Positions 11,121 through 23,266 of a stretch of DNA of 64,000 nt are shown one piece after another. The notes beneath the pieces are model-generated. The model was given only the letters and a program-made list of their open reading frames with translations, did not search any database and was not told where the DNA came from. Each line of letters starts with the position of its first letter. Position 1 is the stretch's first letter. This DNA is from Haemonchus contortus. Taxonomy: Eukaryota; Nematoda; Chromadorea; Rhabditida; Trichostrongylidae. Made by a program: the position numbers and the translations under genes. The stretch spans positions 47,200,373 to 47,264,372 of the forward strand of contig LS997566.1 of NCBI GenBank assembly GCA_000469685.2, read 5' to 3'.

Positions 11121-11669
11121 TAGATATCCGCATGAGCCATAAGGGCTCTTGAAAATAGGAAACAACGATCTTCTCCCTCCTCCAATCTTCAACTTCATTT
11201 TGCTTCTGGCCTTGATCTTTAGTTGGGGTTCGGAAGATGGAAGGGACATCAGATACCGTGGGGCGCATGCTGTTACACATACGTTCAGAGGTCATTGGTC
11301 GCTGGTCAGTTTTCTCTCACATCGGTATTCCTTCGCAGCCGGGACACTGTTTTTTTTTTTTGCTCTTCTGTTCCATGATTCGCTTGAGGATTCGATTATG
11401 AGAATATTAGAGTTATTTATACAACCATACCTGTCCTACTCCTCAGTTTAGGGGTGGGGGGTGGGGTGGTGGTAAGGTAGGAGGAGGGATGGGAGAATAT
11501 GACAGCGCGCTCAACACAGAACTTGTAAAACGCATCATGTCATCGCACACTACTCTTATGCCTTCTATACAGTCTCGGTGGATTGGAATGATCCCTCACT
11601 GTTCTCTTCACTTTGTGATAAGGAGCCCATCCTTCAACGAAAAACCCTTTTATACAAGCTTTAGGAGGA
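11121..11669. other. Upstream region of the sorbitol dehydrogenase gene, with a G-rich tract
   Basis: No exon seen. A G-rich run at about 11452-11493 (GGGGTGGGGGGTGGGGTGG and on) has enough G-tracts to form a quadruplex and lies about 180 bases before the start codon. A poly-T run is at about 11350. The 3' splice site GCTTTAG at 11658-11664 lies five bases before the ATG. Confidence 0.5.
11658..11664 (+). promoter_or_regulatory. Probable spliced-leader acceptor of the SORD gene
   Basis: GCTTTAG followed by GAGGA and the ATG at 11670. The nine exons downstream already give a full-length protein, so no upstream coding exon is needed. Confidence 0.5.
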
Positions 11670-13973
11670 ATGAGCCCAGATAACCTGTCCGCTGTAATGC
11701 ATGGTGTCAACGACTTACGTCTTGAACAACGAAAAATTCCAGTACCAGCAGGTAACCAGTTGCTGATCAGGTACGAAGAATGCCATGTAACCTATTTCAA
11801 TGCTAGAGTAAGTAGTAGAATCTTTATTTTAGTGGAGATCAGTCATCGTTTTCAATTGTGTGGCTTACTCATAACATTAATTTACACAGGATTCATACGG
11901 TGGGAATCTGTGGCTCAGACGTGCATTTTCTCACACGTGGTGCAATTGGGAAGTACGTAGTAGAAAAGCCAATGGTGAGATTCCTACGCTTCAATTTGGA
12001 ATGTGATTCCTACTGAATAGACTGATATTTAGGTGCTCGGACATGAAACCAGTGGTACAGTAGCTGGAATGGGCAACCTCGTGAAAGGTTTCCAAGTTGG
12101 TGATCGGGTGGCCATAGAGCCGGGTGTGGGCTGTCGTTTTTGCATGCACTGTAAGGTGAGGTTCCTTATTCAGCAAGGGTCTAGGTTTTTTGGACCATAC
12201 ATTTTACTAATCCAATCGAATTAAGTCTGGAAGATACAACTTGTGCCCGGATACGAAATTCTTTGCGACACCACCTACAGATGGTTCCTTGACACGATAC
12301 GTTGCGTATGATGCGGACTTCTGCTTCAAGTAAGGCTCCGAACAATGGGTACATTGCAAACGGATGCGGGGGTTTGGAGAGCTCCAGTAGCTATCGTTCT
12401 TTGCAATATGTATGTATGTATGTATGTATGTATGTTTATTACGGCGCGTAAGGCGGTCGTAAGAGAAACAAAACTGATAGCATTTCAGCAGAAACAAAAA
12501 CTGAACAAACACGATACACACGACACAATTAATCATTACCAAACATTCAGAAATTAAGGAAGTGGACAATTGAGCACCCTATAAAAGACAATCAATCTCG
12601 AACGACTACGAGGCTACATAGCTTAATAGTTTGGCAGCTATTTGTTTTTTAAACTGCTTCAGCGTTCCGGGTAGAACACTAATCTTCGTCAACTTTTTAT
12701 AAGTGCTCGCGGCTCGGAACGGAAAACTTTTGGCCTTAACGCTAGTCCTTGGACAAGTCAAATGTATTTTGGCTTGTCCGCCTCTAGTGCGTGATGGTGT
12801 GATCTCAAAAAAGTCAAATGGACCAAGGCCTGCAGATTGGTGTAAAAGCTTATAAACCATGCATACGTTAAATACCATGCGCCGAGATTGGAGAGTTGCA
12901 AGTTCAAGGTACCTGTTTCTGATGTACGCTTTAGGAATTCTGGAGTGAAGAAAACTCCCACATCGAACCAGTATTATACAATATACCCAAACAACCCTTT
13001 AAAATGGCCCGAATATCTACTTGACGTTTCACAAATTTGCTTAGGTATCCCCCTCTCCGCTTGACTTCATGCTTTAGGCTGCCCGCTAATGTATCTTACG
13101 AAGAGGGAGCTCTCATAGAACCACTTTCCGTTGCGGTATTCGCCTGCCGAAGATCTGGAGTTCAAATGGGCCAGAGGGTACTGGTTCAAGGAGCAGGTAC
13201 GATAACATAACAGTAATAAGGAGTTTTTCATTCATTCATACATCTCTCCAAAGTTTTAGCTCTGCTTAGGGCCTATTGGAACACTTTGTATGATGACAGC
13301 AAGAGCTTTGGGTGCTGCTGAAGTAGTCATCACGGATCTCAACCAGAACCGTCTTGATCTTGCCATGAAGCTCGGAGCACAACACGCTATTTGTGTCAAG
13401 TGAGTTCTTTGAAGATCAATCGTATTTTCTCAATGGGTATCCATTCCAGAGGAAAGTCACCTGCTCAAGTGAAAGAAGAAATAATCAAGTCTCTGGGAAC
13501 TGAGCCGGATGTTTCAATGGAATGTTCTGGAGCACAATCTTCCATAGAATCAGCAATACTGGTGAGAGACTCAGTGAAGCTGTACCTCATTCACCACCTA
13601 AGGGAGTGTGAGGACATTCAGAGTACTCGATCGGGAGGTGTGGTTGTGTTGGTCGGATTGGGAGAAGATAGAGCCGAACTTCCAATAGTGGAGGCCGCTC
13701 TTCGCGAAGTCGACATCAGGGGAGTGTTTAGATATGCGAATTGGTAAGTTTGAACTTCCTTTTCCGAGAAACTCAGCACGGCCTACTTTGTTCTACCGCA
13801 GTAGTAGATCCAATCATTTCAGTTATCCAACAGCCATAAACCTTGTTGCTTCTCGGCGTATCGATCTGTCTGGAATCACAAGGGCTCACTACCAATTGAA
13901 GGATGCTGTTGAAGCTTTTCAACGAGCCCAAAAGGGAGATGTGATCAAAGTGTTTATTCATTGTGATAGTTAG
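11670..13973 (+). CDS. SORD: Sorbitol dehydrogenase (L-iditol 2-dehydrogenase)
   Basis: Zinc- and NAD-dependent medium-chain dehydrogenase that oxidises sorbitol to fructose in the cytosol. Nine exons join in phase to 348 residues: 11670-11770, 11890-11974, 12033-12155, 12226-12329, 13078-13196, 13270-13399, 13450-13561, 13622-13743 and 13823-13973. Catalytic zinc residues are visible as GICGSD (C41), GHE (H66, E67) and IEP (E152). The Rossmann motif GAGPIG starts at residue 176, with an NAD-selecting Asp in [18 protein letters not shown] is a SORD hallmark. Cys96, 99, 102 and 110 form the C-x2-C-x2-C-x7-C lobe that holds a structural zinc in related enzymes and is absent in human SORD. Exon 4 uses an AAG 3' splice site. 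Intron 4 (748 bases) carries a retroelement remnant. Confidence 0.96.
12400..12880 (-). mobile_element. 3' end of a CR1/jockey-like LINE in SORD intron 4
   Basis: On the minus strand 12878-12606 encodes a peptide with [32 protein letters not shown] and [13 protein letters not shown] before its stop. This is the pattern that ends many non-LTR reverse transcriptases (R...PR.RT......F.YR....WN.LP......FK..L). About 170 bases beyond the stop lies a four-base microsatellite (12406-12435), as expected for a CR1-like 3' tail. A 5'-truncated insertion is likely; family assignment is tentative. Confidence 0.55.
12406..12435. repeat. (TATG)n microsatellite
   Basis: About seven perfect TATG repeats, at the presumed 3' end of the LINE fragment. 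Confidence 0.9.
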
Positions 13974-16260
13974 ATTATGTCAACGATAAATTGTGATTTT
14001 CTCTCCCTCAGCAACCTCAACCACCCCAACGTCTCCTTTTCAGCAAACCTCAGACTACGGAACTCAAAAAATATTCACTTTATAGATCCATTCGTGAGAA
14101 ATTGAAGCGAGAATGCTTACAAAACCCTCACATTGTTCAGCAAAGACCGTGCAGTGGAGAGAAGCCTCTCTATGGGAACACGCCTCCGATTTCACCAGCG
14201 AACGACCCGCCCCTGACAATCCCTGTACCGCTGCCAAACCTCGTTTAGTGCGCCTCGTTTTTCGACTGTTCATGCTATTCGGTGCTGATCCATTGCGTCG
14301 TATACAGCATCTCACTTTGAAAAGCATTTATTTCATCACTTTTTTAACACCATCGTTCTTAAAAAAAGTTTGCAGTCTGGTTTAGTTCTGTACTGAAAGC
14401 GGCAATGAAGTGCCTAAGTTTAGCTGCACCAAAAAGTTAGTCCACCCAATGTGGCTGGCGTAGTAAGAAACGCTCACCATGCTACCGTAAGTTACAAAAT
14501 CGCGCTGGGGATCAAGTTTTTTATTTATTCAACGTTTCAGACTCAGACTCAAGGCTAAAGTAGTGCTTTACGATACGAAATACTTTCGAGGGGTAGTTTA
14601 TCCATTTCTATCTAGGAAATGAATAAACTACCCTGACACTGCGTAAATTGTGGCTATTCGATGCTGTAACATTAAGGTTTCTCAGAGAGAAATGGACGTT
14701 CATCCCTCTCCGAACGAATTGCTGCCTAACCTCCTCCCTTCCGCAACCCTTATGCACTTCCTATTTTGAGTTAGAGCACGAATTACTCATGCTCAGGTAT
14801 AGAAATGACTCACAACGATGTTTCAATGGCTCAATTAAAATTTCGCAAGGGAATGCACAAAGGATTGGGAAATCCGTGCGTCAATACCATTGCAAAACAG
14901 ATTGGAACCTGCGATGACTCATCTGCAAACTTGGTCGCGTGAGTTTTTAGGCGACAACTTGAATGTGCACCACGTCGTGGAACACATTCAAAGTGACGCT
15001 TTGGAGGAGACCCCACATGAGGCATATGCTCCATTTCCAGGTCAGGAGATCTCGGAAAAGGGCTCTCTGTTGGGTTAGGTTACTGATATTATGCCGGCCA
15101 CGGATACCCTATGAGCAACAGAAGTCTCTGTGAGAACTTGCTGCAACATACCAAGTTCCCAGCATGGATCTCCTTTTTGGACTACTCCCATGAGAGGAAT
15201 ATAAATAAATTTTTTCGGGGAGCTTCAGGAATTTCAGGATATTCTCTTGGGATTTTCTCAACCCCAGTTCACATTTAACGAGGTAGGGCAAGAAATTGAA
15301 GTCTTTCGTGTTTCACAATGAGTAAAGGCATCAATCACTGTTGTGGTTTTCAAAGAAAAAACAATTCATTGCAAAAGCCAAGCATTTGAGATTTTATCTG
15401 ACTTATGGAATGCTCATCGCAGCCGTTGTTTTGAGAACAGCATCACGTCAACAATTTATTCTGGGCAGCAGCTATAGCCATCTGATGATTCATTCATTCG
15501 ATTCCCGTCTAAATAACATCGTTCATGTCTGCCACTGCAGTTTGAGCTACAGTTCTTCCTATGGGTCAATATTACGGCGTTCCCAACTGGGTGATTTCTT
15601 ACCATAGAACCGTCCTCCACTAAAATCTTGGGCATTAGAAATAAAGCTTAGTCAATCACACTAGTCAAGCCTAGTCAATTATGGGTCACAATGTATGAGG
15701 CTTTGAAAAGGCACTCATTTATTCATTTATTTGTCTAATATGATCCTATGAGGGACGTACCAAATCTCCTGAACCTTAACAGTGGCATCTACCCCAAGTC
15801 CCAACTACTAGGGCTTCCCGGTACAAGCCAATACAGGCCAATACGTAAGCAGGACAATATGTAAGCATTCGTGGCATATTCAGTGTCCGGGAAGATTCAC
15901 ATACGCAATGTGCAGTATTTCATCTAGTAGAAGATGGGCAGAAGGCAGAAGAAAGACAAGGTTGTCTCTGAGAAAGGAACTTTTTGCTTATTTTGTATAT
16001 GTTAGATAGCATTGTTGTAATCAATATTCGCAGGATGTATGTGTACATCATATAATCTTGTATACATAACGCGAGACCTTTTTTTAGACCCAATTCACAT
16101 GTTCTGTTCCTTTTTAGAAAGCTTCGCATTTAACATCTCATGAATGTCAGTCATGGCAGCACTGATCAAAACAATTCCATGTTTACACAGCAGAAAACCA
16201 GTTGTTTTCAACATCATTACTTATCTTCATCATTGCTATGCTAACTCGCCCTTCAATATA
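13974..16260. other. Intergenic stretch with one hairpin
   Basis: No gene recognised. A block at about 14110-14290 looks like a moderately GC-rich dispersed repeat, but no second copy occurs in the window. A near-perfect hairpin lies at 14591-14633. The frame beginning ATGGCTCAATTAAAATTTCGC near 14825 has no recognised relative. Confidence 0.4.
14591..14633. repeat. Short hairpin
   Basis: Arms GGGTAGTTTATCCATTTC and GAAATGAATAAACTACCC pair with one mismatch around a 7-base loop. It could be a MITE core or a terminator-like stem; function unknown. Confidence 0.65.
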
Positions 16261-19200
16261 TCATGAAAACGGAACTTCTTGAATCGATACATTCATGGTG
16301 GCCGTAAATGCGTTCCGAAAAGATGCAGAAAATTGAGATGTCCGACGGGCATCTGATCTCCCACTATTACAATTATTGAAATTGACCATGAGCTTTGGGA
16401 TGCTGTGTTTGGAATCCTATGCTTGCTGTCAATCCTTGAAGGTTTACGTTTCCAGAAGGGCAGAGACGAGGTGAGACTTTCGGGTTTTTCGGATCAGGGA
16501 TTCTAGAAAAATGAAAAGCCTATTCATTTCTTATCTTTCCGTCTGGAGCGTATTGTCTACTGGTAACTCAAGGATTCATTCGACCGCTTTCGAGAAGCTG
16601 TGGTAAGTAGCGTACACTCTGCTAGTTCTCCTATTTCAGGAACTTCTTTCACAAGTGGATCTTCCCAATCGAGGGAGGCCTGCCTGTAATACGCCTATGA
16701 TACCTCCCTTACTTTCCCATGAGGGTTAGTATGTTTACCATTTCGACGGGGCTCCCTATCCGAATAGATTGTGTCTTGTAGGTGTAACTGTCACAACGGA
16801 TCCATCTCTTGTCTATTCTACCGGAAAGCTATTGAGGTGAACTGTTTTTCGGTAGATATAAATAACCCTTCTAGTTCCTTCTTCAAATTCTTCGGTCCGT
16901 TTTGGGGGCGAGTTTACAAAATTCCTTCTCGTTAGAACCGGAGCTTTTCTCTATGCTTTTCTAGAGCTAGCCTTTCGTTCCGTTGTGGCTCCGCTTCCAC
17001 TGAAAGGTCATTTTCTTTGACAGTCGCCGTCAGCTAGCCATATCACGCCACCAGTACTGTCGATAAATGGAAGGTCGATAATGATCAAATTTCCTATCGT
17101 CACCACCATTTCCTCCGGACTTTCATGTGTTGGATTCCTCCATCTTCTTTTTCAATGAATTACGACCATGATTCATTCAGTTATTCCAAAATGTCGGCAG
17201 ATTTCAGTGAATCAGAGTTTGCACTACGACAGAATCTCCGTCAGAATCTAGATGGATCGGTCGAGATCACTTTTGTCGGTTACGGTATCGAGGCCTCGCC
17301 TGGCAGTAAATGTCTAGATTCAGTTGTCGTCGTATCGTTACCCAGGGAAGGTTCCTTCCAATCAAACTACTTTATGTCCACCAGCCAAGAGGCCGTCCTG
17401 GCTGTACTCCACCCAAAAGACCATCCCTCACCACCTCGTTCGCCATTGTCATTGACGCTATCGATTTTGAAATCGGTCGGCCTGCAGCTCACATCCAGAA
17501 ACCGGTCTCTGCTCATTACCGGCCAACAGTATCAAGCTTCATTGCCTCTTTTGCTCAAGTACAGTATGTCATTTGTCTGATTTTTATGTTCTCGAGTCCT
17601 CTCCATAGTTTTTCCAGCTTAAATTCTTGGGAGATACTTTTTCAGATAAAAAGTGGGCTAGTTGTTCCTCAAGTTCCCTTACCATGTTTCTCAGACTGAA
17701 AGATTATATCGGTAGGGCCTACTTTCCGTGCGGTTCGTCGTTGGCGCCCACAATGCTCCGTTGTGAGTTGGAGGTTTTTACCTTCTTCTTGTATCGCACA
17801 ACTGTTGTCGCCTATCTACCAGCACTTTATTTCTCATCATTACTCAATATCGTTGAGGACCTTTCTTTAGATCGTACCTGTCCCTTAGAATGGTAACTTG
17901 TTCTAGGAGCTTCTCTTAACTGTTGGGAATAAGTTGCTCAGGATCCAGTAGGCTTTGATTCAGATAATTGTGGTCGTTTTCCAAAAATGACATTTTCACA
18001 TTGTCTTCCTTCTAAAGTTTACCCATCAAACATGAATCCGTCTGGGAATTGCCTCTTTAGAAAGGCGTGATGAATCGTGGCGCCGTCACATGTCGCTTCG
18101 TGTCGAGTTTTTTGGGTGACACCGATTAGAGTTTTCTGTGACATTGCTATCGTTCGGCTCTCACGAACTGGCCACGAGATGGGGGTGGCGCGGGGTTTTT
18201 CTCCCATGCGGTCAACTCGATCCTGATCTTCGGTGGAATTTCGCATGCCATTCATTCACCCACCGCACGGCCTAAGAGGATTGTAATGTTTTGCCAGCGC
18301 TTGTGTGTTGTGGCTTGGCGCTTGGGTGTATGCAAGTGTTTTGGTCGATATGGAGCTGCATAGCTGTCTGGCTAGCAGGATCGGCTAACGTCAGTCCGAT
18401 ACATTTTTTTTCAAGACGAGTCAGGATGTTGCTATACCGGGACGCTCATCGCACTTTCTCCCTTTCTGGCCAACCCTATGCTTCTTTTTGTATCGCAATC
18501 CTCTCTGGCCAATATGTATGGCCTGGTTTGATTAGGTTTCATTACAGTTGAATGCTGCAGTTGTTTTTGTCGAGTGACTGCCATTCAGAGGGTGTCATCG
18601 ATGGCATGCCCAGCGCTGCTATCCAGCTTTGTTTGAGCCATCTGCCCGTCGCCGCTGCCTGTTTGCTAGATTACGGACAAAATCACTCTTAGCTTGTATA
18701 CGGTCTTTTAGTTTATTCAATCCATTGCTGTTCTGTGAAAAAGGTCTTCTTTCTCTTGGGGAAGCCGACCAAATGGCAGGGACACTCGATGGAACTTTTT
18801 GCCCTTTGCTGAATAACCGCTTCTGGCGTCATGCCTTTCATTCACCGTTCAGAACGAAAAATTGCTATATTTTCATGAATATGAAATAAATTCTCAAAAA
18901 TGGAAGACAGATAGGCCACTGTTCCTTGGCGCTTTTGCTTTGGCAACTACAATTTCTTCTCAGCTCTTTACTGTTTTTGTATGCTCCTCCATCCCCCGAT
19001 AAGTACGCAGTTAAGGTCGGGGGTTCTCAAGGTTGTTGCCTTTCTGGATTGTCGACCTAGGCCTGGCTTCCATTCATTTGACATTTGGATAGGTACATGG
19101 ATAGTAATGGCTAATGTGAGTCACTTGATGCGTTACCCCGCATTTTTGTCAACTCAGACGGCCTATACAGTCAGTACCTGTTAGCCGTGGGGGTGATGAA

Positions 19201-20185
19201 AAGCTCGGTTAGCTTGGCCGTTATCCGGTCCGAGTTCTAATCCGCGACTTATTGAAGTGCTACCAGCTATCCCGTTCATCCATTTGTGACCCTTCTTGGA
19301 ATAGTAATTCAATAGTTCTCAATCAAGATGAGCTCAAATTCGATCTTTTCTTTTTAGAGTGGTCCAACCGTGGGATTAGCTTCTTTTGAAAAACATTCCT
19401 GAAATTTTTTCCTTCTCCTAATTGACCTAATCAAGCACCAAGCCATCACTCTCACTTTTACCTGGACAACTCTTATGTCTATCACAACAACCCAATAGAT
19501 ACCAGGCGTGTTCTAGAGTAAACAATCTGGCGCAAACAGGATTCACTACTACCCAGGCACCCTAGGAGTTGTATTGGAAGCAATACAACTTTGACTGAGG
19601 AGCTTAAAATAAGAATCTGCCCCTTCATTCTGCTTCCTTCTGCCTTCTTACTTTCTCTTTCCCCTGACTATCTTTTCCTTCATCTTCGACTAATTTCAAA
19701 TATCGCTGTTGTCTCATCCTCATCTGGGATTCGGGTCGAATATGTGTTTTGATGGTATGGTCTCTTATCCACTAACTGAATATTTCAATTTTAACTGGGG
19801 AGATCTCCATGAAGACATCATTTTCAATGGAACCTCTCATGATCAGATCCTTTCCCTCTTCTACCCTACTGTTTCGAACCAGTCGTTCGTAGTCCAACTG
19901 CTACTTCCGTGCGTACTTTGACCCCTTTGCCTTTCCCACCTTGTTTAATATACCATACCTTTTATCGTCTAGTTCACCTGCAATCAGTCTAGGTTTACTC
20001 TTTGCGGTCTACCGGTTATCAGCTGCTGACTGGCGTCTTCCTGGCGGTGAGATTGTACATTTTGATATCTGCTCTTCTCTGAAGTAGTCTCTTCCAACCC
20101 ATCTGTATCTTTTGAAGTCTTCTCGTACCATTTGTCTGAATTACAGTATAGTCTTTGATCCTCCCAATATAATTGCTTTCAGAGA
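16261..20185 (+). other. Pyrimidine-rich stretch upstream of the lipid-binding protein gene
   Basis: From about 16.9 to 20.1 kb the plus strand is clearly rich in T and C and poor in A, unlike the flanks. Open frames are fairly long but carry no family pattern and lack consistent splice sites. T-rich sense strands are usual for nematode introns, so this may be a long 5' intron of the lipid-binding protein gene, whose ATG sits just after a CTTTCAG site at 20176-20182. Confidence 0.35.
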
Positions 20186-21332
20186 ATGCCCGTTGAACAG
20201 GATATTCTTGGAAAATGGACGTTTGTGTCCTCGGAAAATTTCGAGGCCTACATGAAGGAGGTGTGTTGGTTCTGAAAGGCTAATTGGTCGCATTATTAAA
20301 AATCGTATCTTCAGGCTGGTGTCGGTCTGATGACCCGTAAAGTGGCTGCGAATCTGAAGCCAACGTTGGAATTCGTGAAGGAAGGCGACCACATCCAGAT
20401 GACGTCCGTTTCTACATTCAAGACATACGTCACCAAATTCAAGATTGGCGAGACCTTCGATGAGAAGACCGGCGACGGACGAGATGTAACGTTTTACTTT
20501 CTTGTCATGAAAGGCACACTGGGGGTCGTAAAACGGTTCCAACTGTCACTCAATTATTGCTGCTGGAGTCTCGGAATACCATTATTTCTTTACCCTCTCG
20601 CGAAGGCCGAACGACGGTGTCTCCTTCCTTTTAGAAAGCGTGATTCAGAGTTGGCCGTTTTGTTATCTCGTTTGCTGACCACTGAGGAGAGATATTTTTT
20701 AGAGCGAACGCTGTGGTTTATCAGTCGGTCACCCCACTAGGGGGTTTATTTACACAGAATCCAAGCATATTCAAATAGTTCAACCAGAGTTGTACACCAT
20801 TGATATGCGCCCCTATGCAATCTGGATGGTCTGGGATCTGATCCCGTTGTTGAAGCTGTCAGGCCAGTCACCTTCCCCATTTTTCTGGGACTAAACGATC
20901 GGTATGGGATTCGTCGAAAGTTCTATACCCATCCACTCTTTGCTGTGCCATTGTATAAACGGGTTGCGCCCACAAATGTCTTTACGATCCAAGGAGGAAG
21001 TTGAATGTACAGCTTAAGCCTAAATAATTGGAAGAGATAGTTTTCCATTAATAATTGGGTTGATCTCTTAGGTGAGCCAAACCTACACTGTCGAGAATGA
21101 CCACCTCGTTCTCATTGAAAAGAGCAAAAGCGGAGGCCCCGATTCTCGCATCGAACGTTATGTGGAAGGTGACAAGCTCTACATTGTGAGTATACACTAT
21201 GCTATTTGGCTGCTGGACTGGCTAAAAGCTTTTTCTCGCTTTTCCATAGGTAAAAAGTGATTCATTTTCATTTAGATCTGCGAATGCAACGGTGTGAAGA
21301 GCACGAGAATTTATGAACGAGTTAAGGAATAG
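20186..21332 (+). CDS. lbp: Fatty-acid/lipid-binding protein (FABP family, nematode LBP)
   Basis: Small beta-barrel carrier of fatty acids and other lipids. Four exons join in phase to 138 residues: 20186-20260, 20315-20485, 21072-21185 and 21276-21332. The length and the four-exon structure fit the FABP family. Motifs: the N-terminal signature region [19 protein letters not shown]; the portal helix sequence [37 protein letters not shown]; and the C-terminal strands [20 protein letters not shown], with Arg and Tyr at the lipid carboxylate site. No signal peptide is present, which points to a cytosolic LBP rather than the secreted type. The start follows a CTTTCAG acceptor by three bases. A poly(A) signal AATAAA is at about 21416. 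Confidence 0.95.
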
Positions 21333-21792
21333 ATATTTATTCGTGTTTTTCTTCTTCTGTAATTTGTATAACATATTCATCTTTGTTCTTTGCCTGATTA
21401 TTTTTAATAATTGTTTAATAAATGTTCTACAGTTAAGCGATGACCAGGAATGATTTGCTAAGTGGGAAAATTAAAGCCTCGTGTAGGAAAGTGAGGTAAT
21501 GAACAGGAAAAGGATCAACGAGAAAACGTAAAGGGCTATTTTTAGGTAGTGACAGTTTATTTGGTGCCATTTATTCTTCAGGGTATTCAATGGAAGACTT
21601 AGGTAAGGGTTCTTCGAAGGAGCATGGGTGGACGTGGAGGGAGGGGAAAGGGGGGGGGGGGAGTGGGGTGTAGAAGGGCTAAGGTTGCTTACAAAGTGCG
21701 CGCATAGATTCTTTTGGACCTCCTCTAGATTCGTAGATGAGAAAAGAGGTAGATGGAACCGATACACGAGAAATCTGGGGCGAGCCGATCTC
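21333..21792. other. 3' flank of the lipid-binding protein gene
   Basis: Contains the poly(A) signal near 21416 and a G-run at about 21640-21670 (GAGGGGAAAGGGGGG and on, plus strand). No further gene. Confidence 0.5.
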
Positions 21793-21982
21793 ACCAGTGA
21801 AGGATCCCAACTCGAAGTGGCCATTTGAAGTAAGACCTATACTACTAGATGTGTTTTTGGGCGCTGAATTCAAATCCGCTTTCCAAATCTGCCAAGCGAT
21901 TCTCTGAAGGGAGTTATGAGGGTGGTTTTAGGTGACATTACATGAGAAAACTTAAATTACATGGAAGCAGGTCGCTCCTCAA

Positions 21983-22055
21983 CGGCGGCTTGGTGTAGTG
22001 GTAAGCGTGACGCTTCATGGGAAGAAAGGCTAGGGTTCGGATTTCGTGGGGGATC
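21983..22055 (+). other. tRNA-like sequence, left arm
   Basis: Reads GGCTTGGTGTAGTGGTAAGC (box A-like D-arm) and, 25-30 bases later, AGGGTTCGGATTTCG (box B-like T-arm with one change from GGTTCGAAT). Pairing of an acceptor stem is poor, so it is a tRNA-derived repeat rather than a tRNA gene. Confidence 0.6.
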
Positions 22056-22998
22056 GAGTTTTGCATTATATAGAATTTTTCCCTCCAAGACTAGGAAATA
22101 CTCTCATAGTGATTTTTTCACGGTTTATGACCTTTTAAGGCTTTGCTGATACCTTCTCCTACCTACCTACCTGTTACCGAGTGGGAAATTGCGCAAAATT
22201 TGGAGTACGGGCGAGTAAAACGCATATGATGAGCAATGATGTTGCTAGAGTGGGTGCTGATGCTAGATTAGGTGTGATGGTGCGTAGCAGACCCGGACTC
22301 ACCTACACCGGCATTGTTGATAGTGGACTCGTGGACATCATTCAAAGACCAGAAAGCTATTCAGTGCGTCTTACCTCCACAAAAGCAGGTGAAGGGAATC
22401 ACACCCTGCTCGAGGCCACCACGAGGCTAATACAAGCCGATAGAAGCTCATTCCTTATTTCCTTCTAGAAATATGGTTAAACGCACCACCTCATATGTGA
22501 TAGCTCATGATCTCAACTTTTACGTGTACACTCGAGACCCCATTCTTTGCATACTATCGCCTGCCTATTTTCAGTTCTAGGCGATGAGATTTAGAATATC
22601 TCTCTTTTATTCATGGTATGCCGCCGGCTACTTGAGCACTCACACGGGTGATTTCGGGACGCCTACTCAATTCTGTTTCCCTTCTGATCTGGGGTTAGGG
22701 AGTGTAAAGCAACGAGCTGTTACGAGTTCTTCTTCATCCGTCTCTCCCGTCGTGAAAAGTTTCTCTGTTTCAGGCATTTCATGCTAGAGTATCATATTTG
22801 TTCATAAAGTGGCAAAAGCCACCCTACTGTGAATCCTGCTGTGAGTATAGAGTGCATGGGCATGCGAGTGAAACTGAAGTATTACTTTAAAAGGATAAAT
22901 ATCGGCAAAAGCCTTAAAAGGTCATAAAACGTGATAAAATCACCATGAGAGTATTTCCTAGTCCTGGAAGGAAAAATTCTATATAATGCAAAAACTCG

Positions 22999-23069
22999 GT
23001 CCCCCACAAAATTCGAACCCTAGCCTTTCGCACATGAAGCGTCACACTTACCACTACACCAAGCCGCCC
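22999..23069 (-). other. tRNA-like sequence, right arm
   Basis: Reverse complement of the left-arm copy, with intact box B (GGGTTCGAATTTTG) and box A-like TGGTGTAGTGGTAAGTGTG. It is the better preserved of the two. Confidence 0.6.
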
Positions 23070-23266
23070 TTGGTGAGCTAGCTACTTCCATGTAATTTAA
23101 GTTTTCTCATGTAATGTCACCTGAAACCACCCTCATAACTCCGTTCAGAGAATCGCTTAGCAGATTTGGAAAGCGGATTTGAATTCAGCGCCCAAAAACA
23201 CATCTAGTACTATAGGTCTTATTTCAAATGGCCACTTCGAGTTAGGATCCTTCTCTGGTCAGATGA

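Larger units (their letters stand above)
21793..23266. mobile_element. Fold-back element with tRNA-like sequence in both arms
   Basis: Arms of about 360 bases (21793-22150 and 22905-23266) are inverted copies with high identity. They share GAAGTGGCCATTTGAA, GTGTTTTTGGGCGCTGAATT and CATTACATGAGAAAACTTAA. The centre of about 750 bases (22150-22905) shows no gene. Each arm contains a 70-base tRNA-like stretch. No transposase is encoded, so the element is non-autonomous, or is two inverted SINE-like copies with a spacer. Confidence 0.75.

Noticed and set aside
17125..17699. Two overlapping plus-strand frames of 130-150 codons
   Set aside because: They lie in the pyrimidine-rich stretch where stops are rare, and neither shows motifs or consistent intron borders.
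21983..23069. Functional tRNA genes
   Set aside because: Box A- and B-like motifs are present but the acceptor stem does not pair and both copies lie inside repeat arms.
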